Positions 11,336 to 26,300 of a stretch of DNA of 64,000 nt are shown here, piece after piece. Position 1 is the stretch's first letter. Each line of letters opens with the position of its first letter. Source of the stretch: Lepas anatifera (lineage: Eukaryota > Arthropoda > Thecostraca > Lepadidae); the NCBI GenBank assembly GCA_034440635.1, contig JAOTON010001055.1, positions 186,001 through 250,000 of the forward strand. The letters run 5' to 3'. The notes under the pieces are model-generated. The model did not search any database and was not told the origin of the DNA. It was given only the letters and a program-made list of their open reading frames with translations. A program made the position numbers and the translations under genes.

Positions 11336-14300
11336 GTGAGTAAACCGCAGTGGCATAATCATATTTGGGGCTTTAGGTCACACGGGCAGCGTAGTTCATA
11401 GAGCGCCAGCAGGGGTGGATTCCTTTCGGAGTGGAAGGCTTTGTGCACCTGCGAGGTAAGAACAGAAGTACGACTTGTTTCTCGGAAACGACTTCAATAC
11501 CTAGTGACTTAATGAACAACCTAGATGCACACGTAGGATATCAGGTGTCTGGGAAAGTCTGGGATGAGACGGAGGAGACAAGTGGCGCCGCACTTCAGAG
11601 GTGTACCACAGGTGCCGCCACCTTTGTTCGACTTATTAGCGGGGCGTCGTGACTTGTATCCCAGGGCGGCAGCTATGGCTTGTCATTGCGCTGTGTGCTT
11701 TTAGCTTTACAAGCGGAACGTACAATTCTACCGCAAAGAAGAAAAGCGTAGCTGTAGTGTATTTGCACATGTGTTGCCCTTTCTCTAATGACCCGTCAAA
11801 CTCCGTGCCGAGTGCGCCAATTGCCATTTTTATAGAAACGGCAGGCGTGCTCAGTTGCAGGTGCCATGTGCTAAATGAGTGATCAAGGAGATCTGTTAAG
11901 GTTGTGGTCAAAGAGACCTGTCAAGATTTCGATTGGGCCAAAGTAAGCGCAGCATGTAGTCGCCTGACTCTAAATTTGAACCTGTATCACTATGTGCCTT
12001 TCAGACTGCAGACAGCTGTTACCTCAACGCAAACATGGGTCGCTTGGCCCATGGATATGACTTAATCGTCTTTTCTTTGAGCTGTTTTTCTCTGTGCATG
12101 TACTTTTTATTCTGATTGTAACAAGGTTTGGGCCCGATTCAAATCATGTACTTGTACTGCATGTCAGAGCTGGATTTTCAGCTGGTCCACCATGTCGCTG
12201 TGCGCAATAGCAGTGCGTTTTTCTTTGCAGTTGCCGCCGGCAGACCTCTGGCGCAAAGCTGCAGTCAAACTCTACAATGAAATCATCTCAGCTCCAGATG
12301 GCTCAGCCTTCAAAAAAGTAAGTGGTTCAGCGAACATTGTCCGCGATCCGCCGTGCCAGAACACTGGATTTTGCAAATCCAGCTCAGCTAGGATGTCAAG
12401 CGTAAGTATAAAACGAATTAATCTGTAACTGCACCCCTCCTCCAACAGCCGCTGTCCATTGCCCCTCAGACAGCCGCTGTCCGGCCTGTAACTGCCCCCC
12501 TCCTCCGACAGCTGCTGTACGGCCTATAACTGCCCCCTCCCCCAACAGCCGTTGTCCGGCCTGTAACTGCCCCCTCCCCCAACAGCCGCTGCTTCCGGCC
12601 TGTAACTGCCCCCTCCCCCAACAGCCGCTGTCCGACCTGTAACTACACCCCTCCCCCAACAGCCGCTGTACGGCCTATAACTGCACCCCTCCTCCAACAG
12701 CCGCTGTCCGGCCTGTAACTGCCCCCTCCTCCAACAGCCGCTGTCGGGCCTATAACTGCCCCCTCCTCCAACAGCCGCTGTCGGGCCTGTAACTGCCCCC
12801 TCCTCCAACAGCTGCTGTCCATTCCCCCCAACAGCTGCTGTCCGGCCTGTAACTGCACCCCTCCTCCAACAGCCGCTGTCCGGCCTGTAACTGCACCCCT
12901 CCTCCAACAGCCGCTGTCCGACCTGTAACTGCACCCCTCCTCCAACAGCCGTTGTCGGACCTGTAACTGCACCCCTCCTCCAACAGCCGTTGTCCGGCCT
13001 GTAACTGCCCCCTCCCCCAACAGCCGCTGTCTGACCTGTAACTGCCCCCCTCCCCCAACAGCCGTTGTCCGGCCTATAACTGCCCCCTCCCCCAACAGCC
13101 GCTGTCCGGCCTGTAACTGCACCCCTCCTCCAACAGCCGCTGTACGGCCTATAACTGCCCCCTCCCCCAACAGCCGCTGTCCGACCTGTAACTGCACCCC
13201 TCCCCCAACAGCCGCTGTCTGACCTGTAACTGCACCCCTCCTCCAACAGCCGTTGTCGGACCTGTAACTGCCCCCTCCCCCAACAGCCGCTGTCTGACCT
13301 GTAACTGCCCCCTCCCCCAACAGCCGCTGTCTGACCTGTAACTGCCCCCGTCCTCCAACAGCCGCTGTCTGACCCGTAACTGCCCCCTCCTCCAACAGTC
13401 GCTGTCCGGCCTGTAACTGCCCCTCTTCCAACAGTCGCTGTCTGACCTGCAACTGCCCCCTTCCCCAACAGCCGTTGTCCGCCCTGTAACTGGCCCTCCT
13501 CCAACAGCCGCTGTCTGACCTGTAACTGCCCCTCCTCCAACAGTCGCTGTCCGGCCTGTAACTGCCCCCCGTCCTCCAACAGCTGCTGTCCATTCCCCCA
13601 ACAGCCGCTGTCTGGCCTGTAACTGCACCTCTCCCTCTACAGCCGCTGTCCGGGCTGCGCTCGGCGTTGGACTCGGACGCCCGGTTCTCAGAGGCCCGCT
13701 GTGCCAAGGTGCTGCCCATCGCCGTTGCCGCGTATCAGGATGGTCTGCCGGCCCGCTACTCACTGGAGTACCACACCAGCAAGGTAGGTCGTCGCCGCTG
13801 TCCCCTGCACTGAGCCAGGGGCTGCTATCCAGCTGGATACTGTACAGAGGCTCGATTATGCGACTGCCCTGGCTTTGCATAGAAGTTGAAACGGCCAAAA
13901 CTTAAGGAAAAGGAGGCGGACATTTTTAGGTAAGTTTTTCATGGAACGCGATAGATTATGCACATATTTGTATTTGTATATTTGTCGAGCTACTTTGGTT
14001 TTTTTTGCGCCAGATTCGATTTCTTTCGGTTTTTGCTTTCGTATTTTGTGCTCTACTCATATTTCATCCAAAAATATCGATTTCAGCCGAGGCCCAGCTT
14101 AATAATTATATCACGATTGTGAGGTCAAGGCAAAAATGGCTCCTAACCAGGGGAACTTTTATGGTTTAAATTTGAAAAATATATTTGAAAAATATTATTT
14201 AAATTGAAACATGAAAAAACTCAGCCTAAGTTGGAAATTTTGCAGTCTCTCATTCATTCTGATCTTCCACCGGATCTTTTGTCGGTGATGATTTTCTCGA

Positions 14301-17300
14301 TGATAAGTAATCCAACATTACACAAATCAGTGCCCTGCGTTAAATGTCCGCTGTGGTTCTTGACTTGGCCATGATCTAACAAATGTGCACACTACTTCAA
14401 TGGAGCTGGCTTCCCTGAGCACCGGCTTGAAACACCACGACACCCCCTCCCCAGTTTTTTGGGGGACTAGCCCCGCCACTTCCCTTGCCTCTATGTACGT
14501 ACCTTGATTTACAACTGTCAGTTTGTTACATCTACAAAAAACGGAGAGGTGCCCAAATAGACCACTTATGCAAAATTTTGGTGGCTAGTTTCGTTATTTT
14601 TTTGGAACTGAAATCCAAAACTCTGCGAACAACACCTCACACTGATACATAAATTTTGTAGTCCTGTGGCCCATGTTAAAACTGCCCAAAGCCATAGCCA
14701 AGGCGGTTCTGTGCCATCCTTTCCTGTTGGGGCCGACATTTGGTTTATAAAGCTCTGAGGTAGTAGGAGGTAAGCAACTTTGGCCGTGATTACGTTGTCC
14801 GCCCGTGGAGAATTTTTGGCCACGCCATTTTACCTCCCGCCTCCGGTCAATGTTCAGCGATAAGGGTCAGCGTCCACGAGAGCCTGGTCCGAGTACTGCA
14901 GCAGCTGCAGCAGCGTGCCCGGCTCAGCGCCTCGGACATTTCCAACCGAGGTCGTGGGAGTGTGACTGCAAAATTTAATGGGAGAAAACTCCAAGTGGCT
15001 GAGCTCTTATATTGGTAGTGTATGTTGCCTGATTTCTGTGCCTGTGATGTACCTTTGTATCTCGATTCCTTGCCTTTCTACTAATAGGTCATTGAAAGTG
15101 CTGACATAAGGCGACAGACTGCTTACTTTCGGCATAGAATGTCCCTGACCATCGAAGACGGATAGCTCGAGGACTCGAACAGGGAGCAGACGTTGCGGTC
15201 CTTGTTGCGGGGCTATTATTTAGAAGCAGGTTGAGGCAATAATTGTCTCATACGGGTCAACCGCCGACATATAATTCTACTATATGTATGAAGGATACAG
15301 CAGCGGGGTCAAATTCAGTGGGTAGCTCCGATAGAAAGTGGTGGGTATCCAACGGGACTGCCGCCAGCACTGGAAAACCAAGCCACCCACGACCTCGGAG
15401 GCTGGGTGGGGCTTCTGCGTCGGTACATCTGTACAATGAACATGCAGGCCCCCCACAGCCGTGTCTCTGTGGCGAGGCTGGAACCCAGTGCAATGGGCTC
15501 ACCGGCGGGCGGACGTCCAGCGGATCTGAAGCGTCAGTGAGCTACATGTGCAGAAAATTAGGATACATATGACAGTAGGGAGCAGGGTGTCGGGCGCCCG
15601 AGCAATACAATCGGTGGCCGGGGACGCCAACGCCGATTGACCCCAGTTGGAAGGGGCCTGAGCGTCGTTACCGACGAAAAAGTGAAGAGGCAGTGAATAT
15701 TCAGCCTCCTGCTGGCAAGGAACTTGCCCCCTCTAGAAACAAAACTCGTCGGGTTTGGACTCCTTGTTACCTTGCCCACAGGCTGGTTACAAAAATTTCC
15801 GACTTTTGATTATTTTGTTGGACAATATAATTTTGTAGTGAAAAATGGGTCATGCCCAGTTTCATTTCTTTCCGACGTCATAAACGTAATTTAAACAAGT
15901 CAAAATCCGACGAGTCTTTGGTGCCAAAGGGGAAAGTTTCTCGTCAGCCGCAAGTTGAGGGTTCGCTGGCTCCCTCAATTTTTTGCCGGTGGCGACGATG
16001 CCATCTGCCGTCGCTACAGCACCGGATCGGGCGTGTCACCCCTTTAACTTGCATCCTTTTTGCTGCGATCGATTCCTTCTCATGACTGTTTTTGAAGAAA
16101 TATAAAATTGACATCGCCATGGTTCGATGCGAAAATGGTAAGAGCGTAATGTTACCGTTCGTCATGTTATTGACGGTGCAATCTGGAGTGCCGGAGCAAC
16201 CGGGCCCAGGGAGGCACGGTCACGTGACATCAAAACAATTTCATGCCAGCTGATGATTGAACCTCGTATTCCGGAGATGCTCAAATGGGACAAGCAAAGA
16301 GCGTAAACGTAAAGTAAAGGACGCAGTTCGACGTAATTTTAGCAATGCCATCAGCGGAGACTATTCTAGTGCACTGAATTTTCACCGACGCTTGATAAAA
16401 AATTGGAAAGGTAATAGTACCTTGGAAAAGTAGCATTCGCATGGAAATAATATGCGGAACGGTGGAAAATATATACATACTCCGACGGATTTCTACCATA
16501 CTCAGCGACGGTGGAACGTCCAAATGTAAGGGGGCAGGCACCATGAGCTTTTCAACCCATAGGCGGATGCAGGGGTGAAAGGGGGCACGTTCCCCCGATC
16601 GACTCTCGCCCCTGAAATGTCGCTTGTTCCCCCTCCAGGATGCGAAAATCGGCGCCCACCGATAGAATTTTGCGCCCATCTGATAGGTTTTCCGGTCAAA
16701 GTGGCACCCCCACGCCGGATGGCGCCCACCCGGAAACGCCCCCGATCAGCAATCCTGGATCCGCTTATGTTTCAACCCATTTCTTTCCAGTCAACGACAT
16801 TGGGTTATTGTTAAAATTTATGATTTAAGGGAGGGTACCGTGCCCCGGTGCTCCCCCGTTCCGCCGCCAGTGACCATACTCTCGTCCTCATATAATCGGG
16901 TAAAAGTAACAAATGTCCGGAGCAGCAACGGATCCAACTTCCAAGGGGAGGAGAGTGAATAGAACATTACCCACCCCTCCTTGCCCCCATTGGCAGACGC
17001 AGAGGGGCTTAGGCGGATTCAAGATTGTCGATCGGGTGAGGGGGGCACCATCCGGACCAGGGGGTGTCATTTTTGACCGGCAGAACTTATCAGGTGGGCG
17101 CAAAATCATATCCGTGGGCACGGATTTTTGCATCAATGGGGGGTAAGAAGCGACGTTTCAGGGGACACCATTGGCCTTCCAAGGCGACGCCGTGACCATT
17201 TCAGGGGCGACGAGGGTTGATGGGGGCACCTGCCCTCCTGGATCCGCGTACGGAGGGGGCAGAGGCCATGCCCCCAAAATGACAATTTTTACCGATCTTT

Positions 17301-20300
17301 TAACAATACTATGTTTTTACTATTTCTCCTGCGTTGCCCCACCCCCCCAAACAGCACTCATGCGTCCGCCCTGTCCACCCCCACCTACACATATGAAGCT
17401 CGATCACTTCGATGACGGGCGCCGCAAAATGTGAGACTGCGGTGCAGAGGCAGGGCGTCGCCACGGAATTTTTACCGGTGGGGATGGACCATGACTCGGG
17501 ACGACCAGAGGCGGGGAGGGGCGCTGGGGCGCAAAATTTGGAGCGAATGGGCTGTATCTGAAAACGATACTGGCAATACACTTCACCGACAAACTTAGCG
17601 AGTTGGGTTGCAGAATTCCACGCAATTAACGAAGGTAAACGCAAATAATAAGAGGATCCAAATAAAAACCTAGGACGAGTCACCAAGTTTTTGCGGGACC
17701 GTCCCCCTCTGATCCGCGAGTAGGGAGACGCGTCTCATCATCCCCGCTTTCGACGTCCATGTGTACGTAGGCAATCCACATCTTGTCGGAGGTTGAGAGG
17801 CCATGGTCTCCTCAAATGACTATATTCTAGCTGATTTATAAAACACCATGCTTGCGGCAATTTATCGCCGAACACCTTTCTCAAACGTGTTGCCCCTGTG
17901 CCTAAAAATGGCTTTAGATATTGGCACCGACAATGAACGGATTCAGAGGGTGAGGGAGCACTTGTTGGCCGATCTATACAAAGCTTCCTGAAATGCCCAT
18001 CAAACCACTATGAAAGGTCAATGGCTCTCCAATGGCGGAATGGCGAATCCAATGGCAGGGAGCCGGCGCGACATACGAAAATATAGAAATTTGGCAGTGC
18101 AAAATGAGTCCACCGTAAATGTGCAATTATATTGGTAGTCCACTGTTCTACCATACGTATAACTCAAAGTCACTTTGCCATCCTAGGTAGATGGTAAATC
18201 TAGAGGAGTTGGTCGCTGAGCAAGGCCAAATGACAAGAACAGTGAAGAGTTCCATTGCAGTTATCAAAAGTAGGTATTCGAAAGTTTTGCGAGCCAAGTC
18301 CCGCATGGCACCAATAGATCTTCTGTGGGAACTGGGACACAGCATTAATAAAAATACTCATCTAATCTAAAAAGGCATGGGATAAATGTTCACCCCGTTA
18401 GTACCACTCGTAGCTTATTCAATATCTCATTGGTATTTATTTTGAACATTTCTTGCAAACGCAGGGACAAGAATCCCAAATTGATTGACAAATCCAGCTA
18501 TCAATTGAACTGCGGCTACACGCCACCATATCGAGAGAGCACTGGTAACACAGCGCCTGAATGACGGCTTTGCGGCACGCGAGCTTTGTCGGCACTGCTG
18601 CTCGCCGCCGAAGGGTTTCGCAAGTCCAGGCTGCCTTCGCCGCGCTGCTGCTCGCGACCGAAGAGGTTTCGCATGTCCAGGTTACCTCAGTCGCGCTGGA
18701 AAAGAACACAATACAACACGATTACAATGGGTACCAAATGGGCGATAATTAATATTGGTTCGTGCGCCCGAAAACCCAAATAACTAACAATCGGTACTGA
18801 GGGGTATTATAAATAATCAAATCATTTTGATGAATAAGGCTTTTGAAGCCTGTCCAAATATATTAATGAAACGGCTATTAGTGCCCCACCAGCTGACAGG
18901 ACTTGAATTCTTATGAAGCCAGGCATCAAATTCTTACCACCCCGGGCACGGTGCCCCCACCCATCGGTGATCCTGGATCCGCCTATGACGGGAATGTCAT
19001 TTAGTCAAGGGCTGATCTGCAGAATGTGGCAGGAAACTGGAAAATATGCTTGGGGTAGCTCAAATCCTACCCCAATTGGGGAAGAACTTCAGCAGCTGGG
19101 CCAGAGTCCTTTGTACACTGAAGCAGACATTTTCTTTTCATCAATTTTACCTGTTTTACTAACTTATTGACACATTTATGACTTTTAACAAGGGTCAGCA
19201 CTGTCCAAGCTGTCACACTCAGCTCCAATATTGTTGTACCTGCCACAAAGAATGACAAGAGTTGCCCCAAACCAGTAATTCTGCCCAAAGGCTACACCAA
19301 TGAGATCTTGTGTAAATCTATCAAATTCTACATGCTGAATCAAGTGGCAGTCAGTCAGCACTGATAGAGGAAACCATCCAGTAAGACGGCCAGTTGGCAA
19401 AGTATGGCAGCATGCCAAAGAAGTTGCACCAGCTATTGAGAATGATCGTACCACCACTCACCTAAAATTGGAACCAAAATGGGCATAAAATCACACTGAC
19501 CTCTACTTATTTCCAAACAATTTGGCTGGTACTCCAACCACACAACTGGTACTATATCCCCAGCTGCCCTAGGGCATGAAATATGAATGTGATGAATTAT
19601 TATTTAACTTAGAATAACAATATGGTATTTTATATTCTTTCGTCCAGTTTCTATACGCTGCAAATTCTATGTGAGTTCAGTATTGGCAACTGCCACTCTC
19701 ATTATTGGTAAACTCACACTCAGTATTACATAATTTATTATTATATTATTTGTTACACTCAGTATTGGTAAATACTGGTCAACATTTCATTTTCTCCAAA
19801 ATTTGCTTTGCGTGGACCAGTCTTGAGGTACACTTTACACCAAAAACTGGTCAGAATTATCATACTTTGCAGACTGGCAAGGAGGAGAGCTGCCCAACTT
19901 CCACAGCCCCATAGGCAATTTTGAAAAGTGTAAAATCATTGTGTGCCATATTTCTTACCTAGTTGGTTCCTTTGGGACCCTGAAGAATGGCAGATCACGA
20001 TCCTTTGCCTGATATGATTCTTGGGCACCGCGGTGATCACAGCGCTTAGTATCACACCAAAGAAGTTGGCACTATAGGTAGGTAATTTAAAAGTCAACAG
20101 CTTTCCGTCCATACACAAATTCACACACACAAACAGGAAATCAATCCATCCCAACGTCTCAAATTTATTTCAAAATAAGACACTGGTAGATGTGCGAATA
20201 ACGGTACATGAACATTGTTTGTGAATTGTCTCTTTCACGCCAAGTTGGACGCCAAAAGTCCCTATCTCTTCAACACACCGCCAGCTCCATAGACAATACA

Positions 20301-23300
20301 CACCGCCAGCTCGGGACCTGGCGGCAATCAGTTGACAATAAAATTTACTGAAACTCTTTTTGTGTCTACAAAATAGGATAAATAAATATAATAAAATATT
20401 ATATTCACCTGTAACTTCCTCAGTAGATATATGTATTGATGGAAACTTTCTGGCTCTGTAGCCACCCTATGCTTTTCCAGCAGTCAGCTATCCTGTGCCA
20501 GCTGTAAAAATTGCTGTCATTGGCCATGGCTGAGCGGCCCGCTCCGTTTTACCTTTACTCTATTGCCTTGACCGGGCCGATAAGTGGCATCTCCAGCGCG
20601 GTGTTGGGCCGTCGACCGTGGTGACCTTGGCAGTTGCCCGCGACTGTTCACAGGGGCGCTGGCGTCGATGGGCGGCCGGGGGCGGGAGGGACTAGCCGGC
20701 TGCTGCGCGGCACTGTTGTGACGAGGGGCTACCGCGGTACTGTGGTGGAAATTCTCAATTCTTGGCGTTGAGCATTGTGTGTTTGGTGCGCTGCTCCTGA
20801 GCGGTTAGATACAGAGGCGTCGGCGCTCTAAATCGGAGAACAGACTCTCGCGCGGGCGTACTCTGCATCCTTCAACTTATTAGCCGGGACCGGCTCAGGG
20901 AACGGGATGAAGATCGTGGTGCTGGGCGCCTCTGGACAGACGGGGCAGTGTTTGGTGGACCAGGCCCTGGAGGCAGGTCACACGGTCACTGCCATCGTCC
21001 GCACCCCCTCCAAAATCACCCAACAACACGACAATCTCAAAGTTGTGAAGGGGGATGTGTTCTCTGCTGAGGAGCTGACTGAAGCCTTCAAGGACCAGGA
21101 GGCGGTGTTGTCGACTCTAGGCTTCTCTCGCAGCACCAACCCGCAGACGGGCTACACGGACTCGATGAAGGCTGCGGTCACTGCCATGCGAGCCAACAAC
21201 GTGCCTCGACTCATCGTGATGACGGCGCAATTCACAGACATCGTGTCGGCGCAGGGACGGGGGTTTCTGATCAACTGGATTCTGATACCCTTCATCAAAC
21301 GGGTGCTGATCAACATGAAGGAAATGGAAGACTGGCTGGCGGCCGAGGTCAGTGACCTGAACTGGACGGTGGTACGGCCTGGAGGACTGAACAATAAGGC
21401 AAAGCTGGACCAGACGCCTCTACAGCAGGAGGGGAGCCAGTTTGTAGAAGACGAAGCCGCGGCAACGATGATTCCAAGAGCCAATGTCGCGGCCTTCATG
21501 TTATCCCAGCTCGGCGAGGAGAACTACACTCGCAAGGTGGTGGCGATCGCCATGAAGTGATTGAACATGATGGCGTTCGTGATTCTGTGGACGGCGATGG
21601 TGATGGTGGAGACCGCGTTGGCCGTGATGGCGATACAACTGGAGGAGGAAGATGAGGAGGACGAAGAGATCGAGCTTGATTGGGAGCAGGGGCTACCACA
21701 CCTCTGGTTTGCTGTGTAACTGTGATACTTGGACTTGATGCAGCGACAAGCCCATGTGCTTGTGGAAAAGTTGTGGCAGCAAGGGGTGCATGTTGGTCAG
21801 ACTCGCTTACGGCTCCTGTGATGCTGCAGCAGCTTCAACTAGTGAGAGCAGTAGCTGCATTTTCTGTCCACGCTTAACCGATACATATCAATGTGATGTT
21901 TGCAAGCTAATTGACCTGTCTTACTTTCACTGGTCGCTCGTTTATTGCTTCGCTTCCCCTGACTTTTGCAGTAAATAGTGCTCTCTACCTGGATATATGT
22001 AGCTATCCATATGCATTTTGCGAAGGTTAATGTATACTTTTCTGTATAATTTTTCAAATAAAGGTAATGAAACTCTCTCGTTAATATATTTAACGAATTG
22101 CGTTGAGCCCAGGAACCTACAAAAAAACCATCGTCTTACTAAGTTTTTTTTAACACGCGCACTGGGGGGGCCTCGGGGCCCCACCTGTTTTAGGTGGCCG
22201 GAAACCGCTTGCGCGGAAAACGAAACTTGGCCACATTTAACAGAATTTATGCGTCGATTGGTGAAACTTTTGAAATCGGCCGAATTTTTGACTTATAGGC
22301 TTAAAATCAGACCTGCATTTTGAGATCGCCGTAACGCGCGGTCGGACCGTTGTTGCATTGAGTCGGTGGTGACGTCTAACGTCTTGGGGACTATATGTGG
22401 TCTTCCATGAGTCGGTCGGTGGTGGTAGGTTATCTGTTTTAGGTCACTGACCACTGGCGTCCGGCCATGAGGTTCCCCGTCGACTTATTATGTGCGTTGG
22501 TGGGTCCCCATACAAGGTAGGTATGTGGTAGGTCATTGGGAGGTTTCTTTCGCCAAGTGGCTACGTGTTGTAGTGTAATAATGTGTTACATATGGTGACC
22601 TTAAGGTCATGACCTGTGCCTTGCCCAAGTTGTGGGAGCCTTTTAGACCTCTTTGAACCTTGTCGTTTGTTATTCCGCCTTTTCCTGTATGCATTTATAT
22701 CGATACCGTGGCATATTTGACTTTACCTGTTTGCTTGGATTTGCCTGGTGAATTGGTTTGTCCTGCCCCCCCCTAGTGGGTTTTTTACCCTCTTTTGATT
22801 TGGGGCCTCCCCCTGGGTGTGCCGCCCCGGGTGTTAAGGCAGTGCTGTGTTAATAACCATTTGCTGCCGGGTGAGGCCGGGCCTAATCTAGCTGCCAGGA
22901 AATGACTCGAGACTCCCACACCGGCACACACCGGAAATCCAACCGGTCTTACCTCCGATGGTATCGCGGTGACTTGCCATTATACTGGTTACGTAACGAT
23001 ACCCATGAGCGTCGAAGGCAGGAGGACAGGAGACGCCCGACCCAAACTGGCGAACCAGAGCGACCTTTACCCAATATTTTCGGGTTTGGACTATAACTTC
23101 CTCCTTTGAGGGGACCTACGTAAATGTTCAAATTGTTTGCTGAAGTATATCTATAGCATTTTCAGAGACGGCCAATACTTTCAAACTTCGCCCCTCACCC
23201 CTCCCCCGATCATCGCGAGTGGGGCGTTTGATCCTCTAACAAAGATTCGGTGGGGATGCCCCCGACGGTACCTAGCACTTTACTTGTAACGCGAAAGTGA

Positions 23301-26300
23301 CCGTAATTCCGAGCTATTACCTAAGATATTGAGACCGTTGTGTTCTTGAGAAGTATCTGATTCTTGTCGATGGCAATATTGCAATAATTCGTTGAAAACT
23401 TCTCGGAAAAGGTATTGAAAGTGAAGGAAAGGCGTCCCTGTTTTTGGTGACGCTCACTTGGTGAAACTGCCCCTTCCCGCCGCTCAGCTTTGCGAGACAC
23501 TTTACTAAAAAGTTAAAGCCCTGGTCATTGGGCTATTTTGTCGTGGGCTCGTAAACAGAAAAAATTCACTGATGATGTATGAGGCGTTCATCCTGGCCAG
23601 TTCCTATTCTCTCATCGTCACCAAAGGACAAGGCTCTCCAAAAGACCATTCCGAGTGGTCATTAATTCCAAGCTCCATTACTCCATAACACCGTTCGGAC
23701 CATTGTGGCGACGACAATGGCGACACGGCACGGGCGCGCCTGCAGGCGTCAGATCGATACCGCCGTTGCAGCAGCGGTGGGTCGAATCGCCGCAGCTGCC
23801 TACCGGACCCCTCGTCACTGCCCAGCACGTATTCAAACCATCTCTGAACCGTTGCTTGCTCGTATTCGGTTCTGAAGGGCTCGTATGTCAGACTCGCGGA
23901 ATTCGGGTTGCCATGGTTAGGCAGTGGCTTATGGCTACATACTAACCTACACAGAAAACAGGTATATCAAGAGGGCAGACTTATCTGTCAAGCCTCTCAC
24001 GTCTTTTTTGACCCCCATTGGTCAGTAGAGGAACTCTGCTCCTCCCGCGCCCTACCGGCGTGTCACGGTGCTCACTTTCACTGGTCTTCAAGTCATTCCA
24101 AAGAACATGTTGTTCTTCCTAGGACTTCGTCCTTTGACCATCTTGGGACCAATCATCTCTAAAGACGTGTTAGGGACCATCGACGTGCTGAAGGTGGGAC
24201 TATCTGGCAAGTAATGAGCTTAAATGCCTGAGGTGGGCGCCGCTATCAAATTTTTTTAATCCGCTACCGCCACCTCCGCTACCTTGGCTAGCTCAAATCG
24301 CTACCGCTATCAGCACGTTTTCAAATCGCAAAATAACTGCCCGCTATTGCGCTATCGCTGCTTTTTTACCATGAAGCGTTGCCCCAAAAATTATTTTCCG
24401 TTTTTTTAATTGATTGCAATGAAAACTATTGCTTACCTAAATATTACAGAAAAATAATTAGCTCTATCGTAAGGTATGCATAGATCACACAACAAAAACG
24501 TTCATTCAATTTTTTTCTGAGGAGGAAAATATTCCTCTCAATCTCCGTTTCCCTTTTTTGTAGCAGTCCGATTAGCAGGCTGTCGGCTGCAATAGCGGCC
24601 TAGAATTCTTCTGAGTCCGCTACCCACTTCCCCTCTACATTTCGGTGATAGAAAAGGCTACGGCTACTCCGCCACCGTTTGGAGAGTCCGCAAAGGGAGG
24701 ACTACAGTAGCGGCCCGCCCGGTTCTGTTGAATGCTCATTCGGGCCTTTATGGTGTAAATTTGCCCAAAAGGTCTCTGATGTAGCATATGTCTGGAAAAA
24801 TCTCTGGTGGCCTTGCCCGCCAGTCTGGATTTTCACAGCGCTGCGCGGCAGCCATCAGTCTGCCACTGGCTCACACAGCGTGACCACTGAGCCTATGAGA
24901 GTAAGCCGGAACTGCGTGGGTAGCCGAGGACCGTGCGCTGTTGTCGGGTCACTCACCTGTCGATTGCGGACTGTTTCCAGCGGATATTCCGCTTGCTGTC
25001 CATAAGATTCCGCGCAGCACTGCGATTCACGCGGTTTTATAAGCGTGGATAGAAGCAGCCACTCGCCGCTCCCTGCGTGAGGACCCGGTGAGCACAAGAA
25101 GGCTCCAATCCCGATGCATCGGAGCCCGAGGGAGCTGGGCAGCTGACATGCCACTTCCCCTGACAAAGTGGACACATTTTGATCCGGTATCACTTGATAA
25201 TACTTCACACCCACCCCTAAGAAACAAACACGAACTTAGCGTCGATGGGGCGCCCCTGGTAATGTACAAAAGGCGACCCTCACTGGGCTCCAGATCGTAT
25301 CTTTCGCCGCTGAGGCCCTGTAACGAAATCCTAGATCTGTCACTGTTCTCAGCTGTTCTCAGCAGAGCATTCGGGATAAATGTAGAAGCGACCGGGACCC
25401 CTATCGGGCGTAGCTGGATATCCATAGCAGTGGCGGCCTTATACCGCTCGTTTTGGGGGGTAGAAATGAGGCCCAAAATCGTGACAAAAATATATTGTTA
25501 CAGTTGGGGAAGGGGCTCAGGAGTGGCAATGCTTTCCCCAGTAGTAATTCCGCCAGTAGTCCATATAATTTGTTTTAAGAACTTCCGACCCCACAAGCAG
25601 ACTGAGGTCGAAACTCGGCAAAGGATGATGGGACTTGGACATGCGTCTCTTGATGATGCTGTTGGAACTTCCTTCTGTTGAAATGTGTGGAGTCGACTCT
25701 ATATCTATCCAGGACATTTCCTGAATATCTGGCGACGTAAGCACATTTTTTGTTCAAAAGCGCGATTGCCCCTCCCCCTCTCTCTCAAATAGTTCCAGTC
25801 AGTCAGTTCTTTAAGAAGGCATCAAAACGACGCCGTTTTACGTCATACACGTGTTAAGAATCCCCAAGCCTGAATTTTTTCGGTCAAAAGTTTTCGTTTA
25901 CCGGCCAAATTTCGGAAAAAATCCTCAATCAAAGAAACTTTCGCAATCATTGTTGTACTGATATCCCACTCCAAACAAAAGCCATCCGGGATTTGTGTAG
26001 ATCCGTGATCTGTCGAGGGTCTGAACGGTGTCCAGTCAGTTCATTCGAGATATGTACAGAATTTTCAAGACATCTATCAAGACATCTATAGATTCTCAGC
26101 CAGGTGCGTAGCCAAGAGGGGGTGGGGGTGGCAGGGACAGCCGCCCCCCTGAGGGCCCAAAGGGACCCCTGAGGACACGGGCCGCGCGAAACGCGGCTCA
26201 CCCGCACTAAGCTATGTGGCCAAATTTGAAATTCCATACCAGACAGGGCTCTCTTGAAGGGAATGTGGCACCTTCACAACGTGGTTTTAACTGAGATAGC

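Noticed and set aside
12424..13642. CRISPR array (regular ~37-bp spacing)
   Set aside because: Units are directly tandem with no unique spacers, and the sequence is animal intron DNA.
12524..13898. Minus-strand open frames of 249-358 codons rich in Gly, Cys and Trp
   Set aside because: They lie wholly in the 37-bp minisatellite, in several frames at once, and are antisense to SMG8. They result from a stop-poor repeat.
25027..25681. Overlapping 149- and 197-codon open frames
   Set aside because: No recognisable domain, no splice support, and they overlap on opposite strands. They are probably chance or old transposon sequence.
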